A stretch of DNA of 64,000 nt from positions 16,758,001-16,822,000 of the forward strand of contig NC_092312.1 in NCBI RefSeq assembly GCF_036785885.1, in the 5' to 3' direction. This document shows, piece by piece, positions 1 to 13,381 of the stretch. How positions within the stretch are numbered: the stretch's first letter is position 1; every line of letters starts with the position of its first letter. The DNA is from Coffea arabica. Taxonomy: Eukaryota; Streptophyta; Magnoliopsida; Gentianales; Rubiaceae. The notes below the pieces were generated by a model that did no database searches, had not been told where the DNA came from, and saw nothing but the letters and a program-made list of their open reading frames with translations. Made by a program: the position numbers and the translations under genes.

Positions 1-411
1 TGTGTTTTATTATAGCTCTAGCCAAATCCATTCTACTTCTCTCTTGATCAAACTTGAAAGTTTGAACTTTAACTTTATCATCCAAAGCATTTTTAGCCAA
101 CTGAAGTAATTGCTGCCCCCCACTCCTATGTCTTCTAGCAATGCAATTATCTATGTGTTTTTTCAAATGGCTTGTCCCGCATGAGCTATCTCCGGCCATT
201 TTTTTTTACAATGCTTACATACGGCAACAATACCAGTAGCAGTCTTAACTCTATCCATATCAAACCATACCTTAGATGTTAATTTCTTTTCCCTAGGTTT
301 CTTACACGAATCATCTTCCTTCACCTCCTCCTCTTCCGAATCCAAAATGGCAACCTCATTCTCATCAGCTGTGCTACTTGGTCCTGTTGGATTACTCGGC
401 AAAGATGACAT
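1..411 (-). pseudogene. hAT transposase N-terminus with BED zinc finger, frame-shifted and partial
   Basis: A splice acceptor just upstream (TTGCAG before 412) places the start at the ATG ending at 411. An acidic leader with EEEE and KKPREKK stretches precedes a BED-type finger: SKVWFDMDRV, then CKHC, then HLKKHIDNC. This is the order seen in RICESLEEPER/ZBED-like plant hAT transposases, where the finger binds the element ends. The frame holding CKHC stops shortly after an A-run (T-run 199-207 on the plus strand). The HLKKHIDNC part and the following QQLLQLAKNALDD stretch lie in another frame, so this copy carries a frameshift there or an assembly error in the homopolymer. The dimerisation (hATC) domain would lie off the left edge. 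Confidence 0.7.
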
Positions 412-2329
412 CCTGCAATTAGTGAATAACATAATTTATTAGATAAACATGGTACAAGACAAATTCCTTAGAATGTTGCATTCAAAATCCAGTGAATGCA
501 AAAAATCTAAACAGCAAAATGCAAAATTTTTAGCACGAGTATAAGATGTACTGTCCAGGAATTTATGATGCACCAGATTCTTGAGTTTATTAACATTCCA
601 GCCATATCAGAAGAGTAAAGCTCATTAAGATATTAACTGGCCTTGTTATTATGTTTTTATAGGACTATAACACATAAATTGCAGCAAAGCTCAACGCGAA
701 GTCTTATCATTAGCAAGCCATTGATGATAACACCAAATTGCAGTTTTAATAGAGGGGAAACAAATTCCTTTCTCTTATATTTGTTAATTGACAATCCGAG
801 AAGATGACAAATGATCCGAAAAGTGTTTCTATCCCTTCATTCTTTGAAATGTAAGCTCAGACCAATTCTGAGGAATAAAATTCCAGATCTGCATTCTGAT
901 ATAAAATTCCACCATTACATGACAAGATGTAAGATATCCCACTGATTTCTCTCATACAGACATATGTATACGAAGGAAATTCCCAGGTCTTAAGCATATT
1001 ATCAGCAGTAGATGGCAGCCAATTAAATGGGGGTTCATGCACATTAATCATATCCACGATGCAGTGCCCAAGTAATTTATGGCTAGATTAATCTTTGGTG
1101 GTATCAAGTCTTATTTTTGTAGAATGTTATGTACCTAATCATTTGCTTTAGATGATTAACTTAGCTCAACAAGATCACTAAATCAGCAACCTTATTAGGC
1201 CCCATCAAGATCGACTTCTTATTTGAATAAAGTTTGTCACATCCTCATGATCAAGCAAGATAAACCCTGATCATGGTCAACAAATAAGTAATCATGCGTG
1301 CAATCATCCAATGATCCAATGACATAACCTTTGTACTCCAGGCTCCAGAGAACAAAGAAACGGAAACAGAGAACAAAGAACAAAACTGAATAGCTAGTCT
1401 CGAGATTATTCTAGTAAACTGAAACAGAGAACAAAACTACCCAACTAATAAAAATTCCCCTGCTATTTTCCTCCATAAATTCCAACATTTTCCCGTCAAG
1501 ATAATCTGGCAACTTATTTTTTGGGTAGTATTTAAAAATTTCAAAAAACCCAAAAAAATAAGTACAGCAAGATCAGAAATATACTAACAAAATTTTAAAA
1601 AAAAAAAAGAAATTGATGAGACATATATACAGAGGGCCGAAAAAGAAATTGATGATACATATAAACAGAGGGCCGAAGGGATCAAGTTTACTTGTTAAGA
1701 TAGAACTTCGTGCTGAGCACCGACGGCAAATCGGCAAGTCCGCAAGAGCAGCCAAGCAGGAAGACCGAAGACGCCAAATACTGGAGTAGTTGACTGAGAA
1801 GCCGAGCAGTCGGCAAAAGCAGCGGCGGCAGCCGAGCAGGAACTCCAGGAAGACTGAAGACGGCGAGGAGGCGAAGAGCCGAAGACTGGAGTAGTGGAGT
1901 GAACTGTGAAGAATCTGTGAGTGGTGAGTTGCAGATCTGGTGAGTGGTGAGTGGTGGTGGTGAGTGGTGGTGGTGGAGGCGCGACTCAGGAGTTGGGAGG
2001 CAGAGGAGAAAAATGGTCGCTGGGGCTGGGTAAGGAGCAAAGGAAAAGAGAGTGCGGCGGCGGTGGGTTACGTACGTGGGTATTAGACTATTAGGGATTT
2101 AGGGTTGAAGCCAACTGGGTATATATTTTTAATTATTAATTAATTAAAAAACGGGTTCGGGTCCTATACGGGTCGGAACGGCATATTCCGTATCCTACCC
2201 GCAAATCTATTAGATTAAACGGGTCCGGGTCCGGGTCCGGGTCCCGGAACTATATGCCTACCCGTACCCGGCAAATATTGGCGGGTCCGGGCCGGGTCCG
2301 GGTCCAGACCCGGACCGTTGACAGCCCTA
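1..2329 (-). mobile_element. hAT DNA transposon, 5' part (rest lies left of the window)
   Basis: The element reads right to left. Its outer end is at 2329, where the reverse strand begins TAGGGCTGTCAACGG, a terminal form common in plant hAT elements. The next 150 bases (about 2150-2329) carry many GGGTCC/GGGTCCGG subterminal motifs, as expected for transposase binding sites. Positions 412-2150 hold a long untranslated leader with probable introns and no convincing protein. Coding sequence for a BED-finger transposase begins at 411 and runs off the left edge. The 8 bases outside the end (2330-2337, GGTTCGAC) should be one copy of the target duplication; the other lies outside the window. Whether the element can still move cannot be judged, but its coding frame is shifted near 200. 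Confidence 0.75.
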
Positions 2330-2465
2330 GGTTCGACCCTGAGCTTGAGCAACTGGGGTATCTTCCTAGGGATCGGTGGGGCCCGCTCTCTTCGGGGTTG
2401 GGAGACTAGTCGGGTGTAGGCTCGGACAACCCCAACTGAAAAAAATAAATAAATAAATAAAACCC
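2330..2465 (+). repeat. 3' part of a tRNA-derived SINE, split by the hAT insertion
   Basis: The sequence starts with a pol III B-box-like GGTTCGACCC, continues through a GC-rich body, and ends in an A-rich tail with repeated AAAT units (about 2438-2461). That is the 3' half of a tRNA-related SINE. The 5' half with the A box is missing because the hAT element begins exactly at the B box; it should lie beyond the other hAT end, outside the window. Confidence 0.55.
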
Positions 2466-3614
2466 ACAAAAAGACCTAGGGGAGCATTTTTAGTGCCGGT
2501 GGTTGTTCATTTGCATTGCCAGTTTTTTCCAAAACTTTTTTTTTTCCATTTGTCGTAAACATATTTTTAAATTATTTTTTTATCTCAAATATATTAAATT
2601 GTTAAAATATACTTTTTCTTTTTACAAAAATTTCAGAAAATAACAATTTAAACGGGCCCCATATTTGTTCATGTTTAAAAAATTCCTGTTTTTATTGATC
2701 ATAGCTTTTATTTGTTCCTTGCCATAATGGTTTAGTTCTGATACATCATGATGGATTTTAATTTTCTAATGCTTCCAAGTTGTGTTGGTATTATTATTTT
2801 CCAAACTCTTGAAGTTATAATGGTCACAGCTTCCCCTAATAACTTTTGCAATTTTGCATTCAGAAGTTGGCTTACTATTTGCTAGAATGCAGAATTAATC
2901 TCAGTATTGTGGTTGTATCCAAATAACTGACGCTGCATATTTTTTTGTTCCAAGAAAGAAAAGGGAAGAAAACAGTTGGAAGTCGGACGACGTATCCATT
3001 CCTCCCACGAAAAGGTGAACAAATGTGAACCGAAACGAAAATGGCAACAGTAGAAGAAGAGACAAAACTCGAGAATCAAAGGGTAGGCAGAAGAGGCCAC
3101 CTGTAGTCCAAACTCAAACTGGACCATACAAAAATAAATTTCCTGGTTCAGAACTCTTATAATTGCTGGCAGCTACTAATTTGTTGCTCACATTTAAGGA
3201 AAACCAGAAAAACAGCATACACAGATCAAATTTTGTCGTATAATTGTATGAATTTCCAGGGTGAGGTTCCACTTTGGCATATATTGCTTGGAAGAAAAAA
3301 CCCAAAAAAAAAAAGATAGAAGTTTTGTGGCAAAATAAATGCTACTGAAATAATCTGCTGGAGGAGACTCCTAAAGCACCACAATCACTTGTGTTTGTTT
3401 TACTTTTCATACCCCAAAATTGCCACCTTTGGCGCTTCTTGGCTCTCCTGAATCTTTCCCTCTCTCTCCATATTTTTTCCTCTCTTTCATTTCAATTTTC
3501 GAACTCAACCCCCCTCTACCCCTACGATTGGGAAGTACTTTGAGAAAGACGTAGGAAAGTAAACCTGCAGCTTTTGAGGAGAGAAAAACAACTGATTCAC
3601 AGGCTAAAGGGGTT
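2466..3614. other. Intergenic, upstream region of PDV2
   Basis: The AT-rich stretch has short ORFs on both strands without family resemblance. Positions 3390-3614 are pyrimidine-rich and then purine-rich and probably hold the promoter and 5' untranslated region of PDV2. I see no clear TATA box. Confidence 0.4.
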
Positions 3615-6366
3615 ATGGACGAAGATAGAATTGGGCTGGTTTTGGTCAGAGTTGCTGAACTGAGGGGTAAAATCACTAATTGTGTCCATAAAGCAGCGAC
3701 CAGTGGCAAGAAGGAAGATGGAGAAAGCCTAAGTAAAGACTCTAAAGTAGGCCTTGATGCTCAAGAACAGGAAGCAGAAGAAGATGACGATGAAGAAGCA
3801 GCAGAGAGTCTTCTGAATATTAGGGAAGCCCTTGAATCACTTGAGGCCCAGCTTTCTTCTTTGCAGGTCTCTCCTCTCCTCTCTTCCCCCTCATTTTCTT
3901 TTAAAGTTTCGCGCACACAGTCTCTACAATGTTGTATTTTCTTGAAATTTTAGGGATTTTCTTGTGTGCCCTCTATTTATAGATAATATATGTGGAATCA
4001 GATCTCAAATTTCAAAATTTACTTGAATGTCCCAAGGTTTTCCGTTAGATTCTTGAGTAAAATCATTTAAGTTTACAGTGTTATCAGTCTAGGGTTTAAG
4101 TTAGTCAATAATGGTCTTGAATGACTGAGTGCTTATGTTGGTTCATCTCTTTCTTTGTGGCTGTTGGAGAGGTCTTTTGTTCCGGTCTGAAGCAGAGTCT
4201 TGGGCCTGGTTTTGTGCTAAAGATGATATCTTTGCGAGAAATAGGCTATTGAAAGTCAAATTGTTTGGAGAAACCTGCCGAATATGGTTGGAATTGCCTG
4301 GAGTTTAGGGTACATATTATCTCTCGATTGTCTCAGTCCCGCTTTTCCTGCACTCTTTTATCATGCACAGTCCCTAATTCCGTGCACTGAGCAAAATTCC
4401 TATTTTGGGGCTATGACTTAGTTCAAGCAAACATAAGCTAAATGAGTAGTTTTGTGTTTTTCCCCCATCTTGTTATTTTATCGCGGTTACTGGAAAATGA
4501 AAATTGTTGAAACAAGTTTGGATGTCTCGTGTTTTGCCTGATTTAGTTGAAAATGATCTCTAGCATCCATCCTTTGCTCTTAGTTATAAGCTCTTTCCTA
4601 GAGTTTCATTGATCTGATAAAGAATCAGGACGTCCTTTTTGGTGTGGAAGTGGTTCTTTCTAGGTACATAACTACTATTCTGGTGGAGGTAATTGAGTGA
4701 TAGTGCTTGGTTTCAACTTGATTGGTAAATTAATTCCTTAGAGTTCAGTATTTATCCAAGACATTTGTATCAAATGTGAGAATTTTAGATTTTAATAGAA
4801 GGAAAATTGAGAACTCCTAATTTTATGTTCTCTCATAAAGATTTTGGTGCTCTTTGGAATCAAATATTGGTATACCACCCGTCATCTGTAGATTCAATAG
4901 TTGGGTTTGTATAATAGCACAAAGTTGAAATACATTACACTTGAGACATTTGTTAATGTATGGGGCTGGAATGCAATCTGGAAAGGGTTCCATGTGAGTT
5001 GCCTTAATATCTTAAGGATTCATTACCATACATTCGGGGTCTATCGTATTTGATGACTTGAATTGTCCAAAGATGGTGATTGTTCGTCTATGGGTAATAA
5101 TAAAAGAGAATTTCTCGCTGCACCTGCTTCTTCTGCAGACCTTTCTGCGGCATTTAAACTGGATTGTAATTGTCATGATTTATGAGACCACTGATTTCAT
5201 CTTCAAATGATAAATCAGATTTGGTTAGTCTCCTTCATTGTTTATCTAACAAATCTCTGGTAGCTTAGTGAGACTGAGAGAAGTGTTATATTCGATAAAT
5301 GGGAGTAGTGGCTTTATCTCCTATTACTTCTGATGATATCTCGATTTTTGTTCAGTAACACCACAGCTCCAGAACCTTGGGTATGGAATGATTACTTAGT
5401 GGCACCTTTTATGTCTACGAGGCATGTCTGTACTTGGGTACTGTTATTATTTGATTTGTGAACAATTGTCAAACAGTTGCTTTGGAGTTCCAGTTTCTTT
5501 TCTCCATTTCTTGATATTTCAATTGTGTTATCTATTTGTAGTGTAGATTTTATTGTCTTATTTGTCGTAGTCAGATGACTGGATAAAGCTTTCTCCATAT
5601 ATCACCATAAAGATCTAGAAGAAAGTAAATTGAGGCTTTGCCCAATTCATCCGTTTCTCTTGTAAAGGTCTAGAAACTCACTTTCTATATGCAAAACTTC
5701 TATGGCCAGGCTTTACAACAGCAGCAATTGTACGAGAAAGAAGCAGCCTTAGCGGAAATTAGATACAGTCAAAGAAAATTGCTTGAGAAGTTGAAGGACT
5801 ACAGAGGGGAAGAATTGGAAGTCATTCGTGAGGCAATTGCTTTTGCTGGTGAAGCCGTGGAAGATAACAACGACCTTCTCCTCCCACCATATCCAAGCCG
5901 GCCTTTGCATTCTGCGATGTCTGATAATGACTATTTATCACAATTTCCTAGTACACGTAAGAAAACCCAAAATGGGGTTGTAAGTGGTGAAACTAAGAAT
6001 GCACCTGCAAAAGGTTTCCTTGAATCAGACACAGACCAACTCCAGCCTGAGCCTGGAAGACCATTGTCCAGGGTAAAAGGTTTCATCGGTGCAGTAGCAA
6101 AGTCAGCGTTAACTATCGTTGGGGTATTCTCTGTTCTCAGTTTGGCAGGCTATGAGCCTCGGTTGAGGAAAGGTGATAAGCAGTTCAAGTTGCTTCACCT
6201 CTTTCAGCAACATCAATCTGGTGATGGTGGAATAACTGTTGAATGTCCGCCTGGTAAAGTACCGGTCCTTGAAAATGGTGAAACACGCTGCCTTGTAAAA
6301 GAACGAGTTGAAATTCCATTTGAATCTGGGGTAGCCACCCCAGATGTCAATTACGGGTGTGGATGA
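3615..6366 (+). CDS. PDV2: PLASTID DIVISION2 (PDV2), two exons
   Basis: Exons are 3615-3866 and 5710-6366, giving 302 residues; Arabidopsis PDV2 has about 307. The intron donor follows a CAG codon. The acceptor (GGCCAG before 5710) was chosen because it joins SSLQ directly to ALQQQQLYEKEAAL in phase, as in known PDV2 proteins. PDV2 sits in the outer chloroplast envelope, recruits the dynamin-like ARC5/DRP5B from the cytosol, and binds ARC6 in the intermembrane space. Visible parts: acidic N-terminus (EEDDDEEAAE), coiled coil at about residues 62-130, the conserved DLLLPPYPSRP segment, one membrane span at about 208-229, then an intermembrane domain with CPPGKV and CLVKERVEIPF. It ends in glycine (YGCG); the terminal glycine is known to matter for ARC6 binding. 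The 1.84-kb intron shows no other gene. Confidence 0.95.
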
Positions 6367-8247
<1,881 letters not shown>

Positions 8248-8627
8248 ACATCAAAATCATTGGGGGTGCGCTCCCAGTATTTCTATCCGAAATTCTCTGT
8301 TTCTCTTGTCAGATTGAATTGTCATGTTTCAATAAACCATAAATAGATTGTACAATTTGAAGCTGTTTCATATGGTACTTGGACACACTTCAAGATTGTA
8401 AGGCTTGTTTTATTAAAATGTTCGGTCCAGTCAATTAAAATATGCTGCCCGGCACAAGGATATGATAAATAATCCATCTTACTAATTGTGAGGTAAGTTT
8501 CTTAGGTTACAGAGTGCGATTCATCATATCGTGTTTCTCACCCGTAAGTAAAAATGTTCAGGGGACCTAATTCTATCTTTCATTTCATCAGGAAACGAGC
8601 GTTGCAATCACCTACTAGTAGTATTAA
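8248..8627. other. 3' region of phytoglobin; no gene seen
   Basis: AT-rich DNA. An AATAAA-like signal (TTTCAATAAACC at about 8327-8338) may serve phytoglobin polyadenylation. Nothing else was recognised. Confidence 0.4.
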
Positions 8628-9798
8628 GGGATAATTTCACAAACCTCCCCTGAAGTATCTGACAATTACAGACAGAGAGCTCCCCTCAATTTTTAGAAAT
8701 CATACCTAGTTCCTTTGCTTTTACTATTAAGGTAACAAAATAGGTCCATCAACCTAGATTTTTCCTCAAATACCCTAAATTACCCTTGTTCTATAAAAAA
8801 AACAAAAGAAAACTAGTTTTCTCAACACTTTCTTCCAAATTTGCAACAACACCACCACCAAGCAAACACTTTAAACTCCAATGTCAAATCTAATTATTTC
8901 CAAACATGCGACAAACCTACTAAACAAATAGTTTGAATAGTTCAAGAATTTTAGCAGCTCCAAAAATCTCAACATCTGTCTTGTAATATCATCCCAGCTA
9001 AAATGTTTTTGAAAAATAATTCTCTCTTGATAACCAACAGCTAAACTCACACTCTAAACTTCAATTCAATACCTAGCACTGTCACAAAACAAATAATAAT
9101 CTAACCTATCACCACCAGTAGAATAATACTCTGACTTCCACAGAAATATTTATTAACATTGTAAAACAGAGTAAAGCCATACATAACAAAACTAGAACCA
9201 ACAATATTAATCAAGTAAAGAAAATCAAATGCATTTATTAACATCCTATACAAGTTTTCAGGATAATAATCAACCCAAGAATTTTTCCATTAATCCCTTA
9301 TTTTCCATGCTTCTTAATTATCAATTGCATTATTTATTTCTTTATCATCACTACAAATATATTCATTTTTTTTTAGTTGACAATGAAATCTGCTCCTGCA
9401 AGTAAAATAGTGCCATATTCATCAAGTAAACAGAGATAGTTATGCTATGGTGAGTCATAATTAAGATATACAGAGATGTGGATATAGAGAAAAAGTAAGA
9501 GGAAAGGAAAGGCAAAGAAACAATAAGAGAAAGGAAAAAAGAATCGTTATTTAAAAGAGTGAGAGAAAGGAAGAAAGAAAAAATGGCTGTTGATGGAGCA
9601 TAGAAAAGATAGGGTTTCTTTTTCTTTTTTCTTTTTCTTGGATTTATTTAACCTTTACATCATATTGCGAATTATCTATTAAGTGAAGGGCATTATAGTC
9701 ATATTATCATACCAAGGGAGGTTAGTGTAATTTTTTAAATTTGAAGGAAGCCGAGTGAAATTGTAAAAAACCTCAGTGAAGGTTAGTGAAATTATCCC
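8628..9798. mobile_element. Non-autonomous Mutator-like (MULE) element, 1.17 kb
   Basis: Ends are inverted: GGGATAATTTCAC at 8628 and GTGAAATTATCCC ending at 9798, with further partial complementarity inward (AAACCTCCC against GGGAGG-like sequence near 9714). A perfect 9-bp direct repeat TAGTATTAA flanks both sides (8619-8627 and 9799-9807). A 9-bp duplication is the hallmark of Mutator-like insertion. The interior is AT-rich with no long ORF, so transposase must come from elsewhere. The exact duplication suggests a fairly recent insertion. Related single ends occur near 33448, 42340 and 59025. Confidence 0.85.
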
Positions 9799-9999
9799 TA
9801 GTATTAAAGAATGAACGACGTATGCAGCTCAGGCATCGTAAAAAGAGCAAACGCCAACCACCAGGAAACAAGCAGCTTAATCAAAGTTATTAATAATTTA
9901 ATGGGGTTTAGTATGCTTAGAGTTAGAGGAAATCCTTTGTGGATTTTTAATTAAACTGATCATTGCGTAATCAGCACTTGACAACAAATAATCACCGGT

Positions 10000-10402
10000 C
10001 CATGGTTCAAAGACTCAGCCGAGATCGAGACGAAGGAGCTTTTCGTTCCAATATCGAGATGAGATGATTCCGAAATAATAGATTGTCAGGAATTCGATCG
10101 AGTTGTCACCGTAATGGGGCTTTCCGTTCCAATATCGGAATGAAATGATTTTGAGATAATGGATCGTCAAGAATTTGGCCAAGACGTCTTCAAAACGGAT
10201 AGAAACGATCGAGTTATTTCTAGTAATCTCGAGTTAATTTGAATTTTTATTATTTTTGTTAATTTTTTATTATTTTTGTTTATTATAATTTTTAAAATAT
10301 TAAATATTTTAAAAATTTGTGTCTCGTTGAGAACTCAACCGATATACCAATATCGATGTGGAATGATTCGAATCACTATGGCAACCACGACTTTGAACCA
10401 TG
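10000..10402. mobile_element. MITE-like element with CCATGGTTCAAAG / CTTTGAACCATG ends
   Basis: The left end CCATGGTTCAAAGACTC and the right end ACGACTTTGAACCATG are inverted repeats about 400 bases apart. Flanks ATCACCGGT (9991-9999) and ATCACCACT (10403-10411) match at 7 of 9 positions, suggesting a 9-bp duplication and so a Mutator-type origin, but old. Inside, two copies of a roughly 95-base unit (TCCAATATCG...GAGATGATT...GATAAT-like) are repeated imperfectly. There is no ORF. Confidence 0.6.
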
Positions 10403-10840
10403 ATCACCACTCGTCCGAGTCAACTCACTGTAGTTTAGATTCTTCCTAGCTTGCTCTGTTCCTAGCACGGAACCAAGTCCAATCCCAATAAGCAAATGAA
10501 TGGGCTATCCTGCCCACGACTGATCCTGAAACTGAAAGGGAATGAATGGGAAAAAGAATAGGCATGTCGTCGGATTGGGGGAGAGTTCTCTGAGCATTTT
10601 AGATCAAGAACGATAATACGCCGCCATGTGATGCGCCGCTTTTTCCTTCTGGTTAAACAGACAGATGCAGTCTGCTACTACTTCTCTTACGGTCAGGACT
10701 TTCCATGAAAAACTACTTACTAGTAATTGGTTGAGAACTTTTCAGTTAATTAGCAATTCGCAAGTAGTACAATAGACATGGTAAAAAAGGTCAAGAAAGA
10801 AAGAATCTCTTTTGCTGATGCAGTTAACAGCCTTTTTAAT
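10403..10840. other. Intergenic, downstream of the first PADRE gene
   Basis: No gene or repeat was recognised. The right part is presumably the 3' untranslated region of the minus-strand PADRE gene. Confidence 0.3.
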
Positions 10841-11368
10841 TCATGAAAAGCAACTCCTCTGTTCCTTACAATTTCTATAGAATGTGACTCGAGAAACCAT
10901 TCCAACTGCACCATCATAGCTCTGTTGGCAACTTCTGACAGAACCCTGTTCCATAGTCGCGGCGAAAAATCCGATTGCTGCGCTGTTTTCATCCTGTAAA
11001 ATTACCGATGTTTGCAATGTAGCGCGCCCCATGTCCGGATCGCTGAGCGCTTTGCTGGCCTTGACGGCTAGTACACAGAGATCTCGTAGAGAGAGAGGTA
11101 GTCGAAGCATTGGAATTGGCAGGAGGAAGTAAAGTTGGCCCGGTTGCAATTGCTCATCTTTAGCCACTGGGCCAGGGACTGCATTGACATTCATGGTTTC
11201 CGAGCTCGAAAGGAAGAAATTGGGGTTGTGGGATAGGATTTCCGCTGCTATTGTGGGCTGCCAAAGTTCTTGCAGCCTCCCATTCCAGTGAATTACCTGA
11301 GCTGCTGTGGGCAAATTCACCGGTATTCCGCCTTGTCTTGTGATGGGAGAAGAAACACACAGTCCCAT
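10841..11368 (-). CDS. PADRE (DUF4228) family protein
   Basis: 175 residues, no intron. The frame is open further upstream, but the start is placed at 11368 because the protein then begins MGLCVSS, a myristoylation and palmitoylation-type N-terminus shared by the family and by the second copy at 17.3 kb. A conserved beta-rich half follows (AAQVIHWNGRLQELWQP), then NPNFFLSSSETM and the family core DEQLQPGQLYFLLPIPMLR, then LCVLAVKASKAL. DUF4228/PADRE proteins are plant-specific and often induced by pathogens and abiotic stress; their biochemical role is unknown. Membrane association is inferred from the N-terminus. The C-terminal half is shorter and less conserved, as usual. Confidence 0.85.
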   Translation of the reverse strand: MGLCVSSPITRQGGIPVNLPTAAQVIHWNGRLQELWQPTIAAEILSHNPNFFLSSSETMNVNAVPGPVAKDEQLQPGQLYFLLPIPMLRLPLSLRDLCVLAVKASKALSDPDMGRATLQTSVILQDENSAAIGFFAATMEQGSVRSCQQSYDGAVGMVSRVTFYRNCKEQRSCFS

Positions 11369-12029
11369 GATCATATAGTATATGGTTTTGAGGGATGCGT
11401 CAAATTCCTTCCAGAATGGAATTTTAGAGAGAGAGAGAGAGATAGGGAGGGAGGGAGCGATCGAAAAATGATGGGGCGATGCAATTTTCGGAGGTTCTGG
11501 TCGCAAATTTATAGAGAAGTCCCCCAAAGTTGAATAAAACTAACTTTAAAAAGTGCATTTTTGGAATAATTTATTTTTTAAAAAAATTAGTGTGGCACTT
11601 TGTGGGGGAAAAAATGAACATGCAATTAAAACAGATGCTAGGCGAAGGATGATGCCAGTCATATTTAGACACCTAAAAAAAAAAATGCTTCTGGCATTCG
11701 ACTATTATGTGCTATCTTGCCTCCAAAATATATATATATATATAATTTGGCCTAAAAAAATTCAAAAAATTTGTGAAGAGCCTAAAACACGGTTTGCTAG
11801 TATCATTACGCAACAACAACTACAGAAGACTAGTAGTAGTAGTACATCCCCAGCATTTTTTGTTTTCAAAGGTTTGGGGTTTGTTTGATTGACGAGTTGG
11901 TTAATCGATCCAGTCCTCCAGTTTGTATGTAGTGGCATTTGCGCGAGGTTTGACGCTGGTGGAGGGAGGGGCCGTCGATGCTCGATCCTACTATCACTTT
12001 TTCCGTGTCTGCTTATTAAAATCTCGTCA
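11369..12029. other. Upstream region of the first PADRE gene
   Basis: It contains a GA-rich tract (about 11429-11455), common in plant 5' leaders, and a short (AT)n run near 11727. ORFs in this stretch are unsupported. Confidence 0.35.
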
Positions 12030-12046
12030 GTCAATTGGTGGACCGA

Positions 12047-12278
12047 ACCACTGGGCCAATGGCTCCGTGGCCACCAGACAAGTTGGATTGTAGGTGAGGG
12101 TTCAAACATCATCTGCAGTGAAAAAAAAAATTTAAAAATTGTGTCATAATACTTCCTTAATCTAGTTAGGTTTATATACTCACTATCTTCTACCACAGCC
12201 TCTTTAAGCTCTCCCTTCCTCCTAGATTAAGATAGAGTAAGTTATATAAATATATTTTTGCTGATAAAAAAAAAAAAA
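12047..12278 (+). repeat. tRNA-derived SINE, copy A, with 17-bp target duplication
   Basis: It starts ACCACTGGGCCAATGGCTCC. It has an A-box-like TGGCTCCGTGGC and a B-box-like GGGTTCAAAC, and ends GCTGAT plus a run of A. The 17 bases GTCAATTGGTGGACCGA occur directly before (12030-12046) and directly after (12279-12295), a perfect target-site duplication. Copies B and C (minus strand, near 28.1 and 31.0 kb) share both ends. Copy A lacks an internal segment present in B. Confidence 0.88.
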
Positions 12279-12295
12279 GTCAATTGGTGGACCGA

Positions 12296-13373
12296 TTTTG
12301 TTACTGCACTATTTCACCACCATAAACCAAAAATTCCATGTTTGGATGGATAATAGCTGGCAAGTTGAGCTATGACTAGAGTAGTAAAGTTAAAGAGCAT
12401 CCACCAGCAATGGTTTGTGATACAAGTAAGTAGCAAGAGATCTCGAAATTTGAGATTTATATATATATATATATATATATAAAATAAAAATCATTTCGAA
12501 TTTACTGAAATCATCTCTGTCGCCACCATGACGGCATGATATGGTTCTGCAACTAGTATTCTCTAGCGAATTTATGTATATTTACTAGTAGTATTTGGCA
12601 AGTGTAGCCCATCTGAATTGCAATTTTTTTTTTGGAGGTTTTGCAGAAAAAGTATATTATAGTAATTTGATGTATGCAAGGTAAAAAAATAATTCAAAAT
12701 ATATTCAAAAAATATATAAAAAATTTTTAGAGAGAAAATTGCAATCCAAATCTTTCTGATATGCCATTTGTCGAACTGGTGCACTGGACTTCTCTTTATA
12801 AGGTTTGACATAATGTAATTGAACTTTTTGTTTGGATAGGAGTTTATTTGAAATAATTACTGTACCACTTTTTGTGATGTGATGTATGTGAGATAAAAAG
12901 ATAATTGAGAAGATAAAAAGGTGATCGGATAGTAGATTATTCATCAAATTTATTAGTATATTTTTATATCATATATATCCAATCAAAAAAATGATACAAT
13001 ATTTTATTAAAAAATATATAATAATCTACTGCCCAGACACGCTCAAGATCTTGGCAAGACTTCTCCTCAATAATACTGGTCATGTCAAAATTGGGGTTCC
13101 CATGTCACTCTCTATCTGAATGTAGCATATAATATTCAATTTCTCGAAGATAAATACTAGCAGTTCATTTGCCCTTTTTGTGGGACGTAGGACTGACGCG
13201 GATCCATAATCTTTCCTTCCTAGCAGCCTCCCAAGTTCCAGATTCAAGGGAGTCTCATTGCTCATGCACGAAATATTCATAGTTACAGCCTACAGTTTCG
13301 AGAAACAAAAGCTTGGGCCATTATGGTTACCTGCGGCGATCGATCGTTTCACATTTCATTTCATGCATCGTTC
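12296..13373. other. Intergenic with decayed MITE pieces
   Basis: Apart from the MITE at 12828-13040 it holds an (AT)n run (about 12459-12481) and a partial relative of that MITE (about 12640-12760, ending TTGCAATCCAAA). No gene was recognised. Confidence 0.4.
12828..13040. repeat. MITE of the TTTGTTTGGAT family, diverged copy
   Basis: The left part (TTTGTTTGGATAGGAG, then GTGATGTGATGTATGTGAGA and AAAAGATAATTG) closely matches the reverse complement of the cleaner copy at 42012-42179. The right boundary (GCCCAGACAC) is a degraded inverted end. A further copy lies at 28586-28742. Confidence 0.6.
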
Positions 13374-13381
13374 TTTTTTCT

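Noticed and set aside
1573-2040. 155-residue minus-strand ORF rich in Ser and His
   Set aside because: Low-complexity composition within the hAT leader, with a poly-Phe end from T/A runs; no family motif.
2215-2469. 84-residue ORF ending in GPGPGPGP
   Set aside because: The Gly-Pro repeat is just the GGGTCC subterminal motif of the hAT element read as protein, crossing into the SINE.
5680-5709. PDV2 exon 2 starting at the TCTAG acceptor at about 5673 or the ATG at 5689
   Set aside because: It would insert extra residues absent from known PDV2 proteins; the GGCCAG acceptor before 5710 restores the family sequence in phase.
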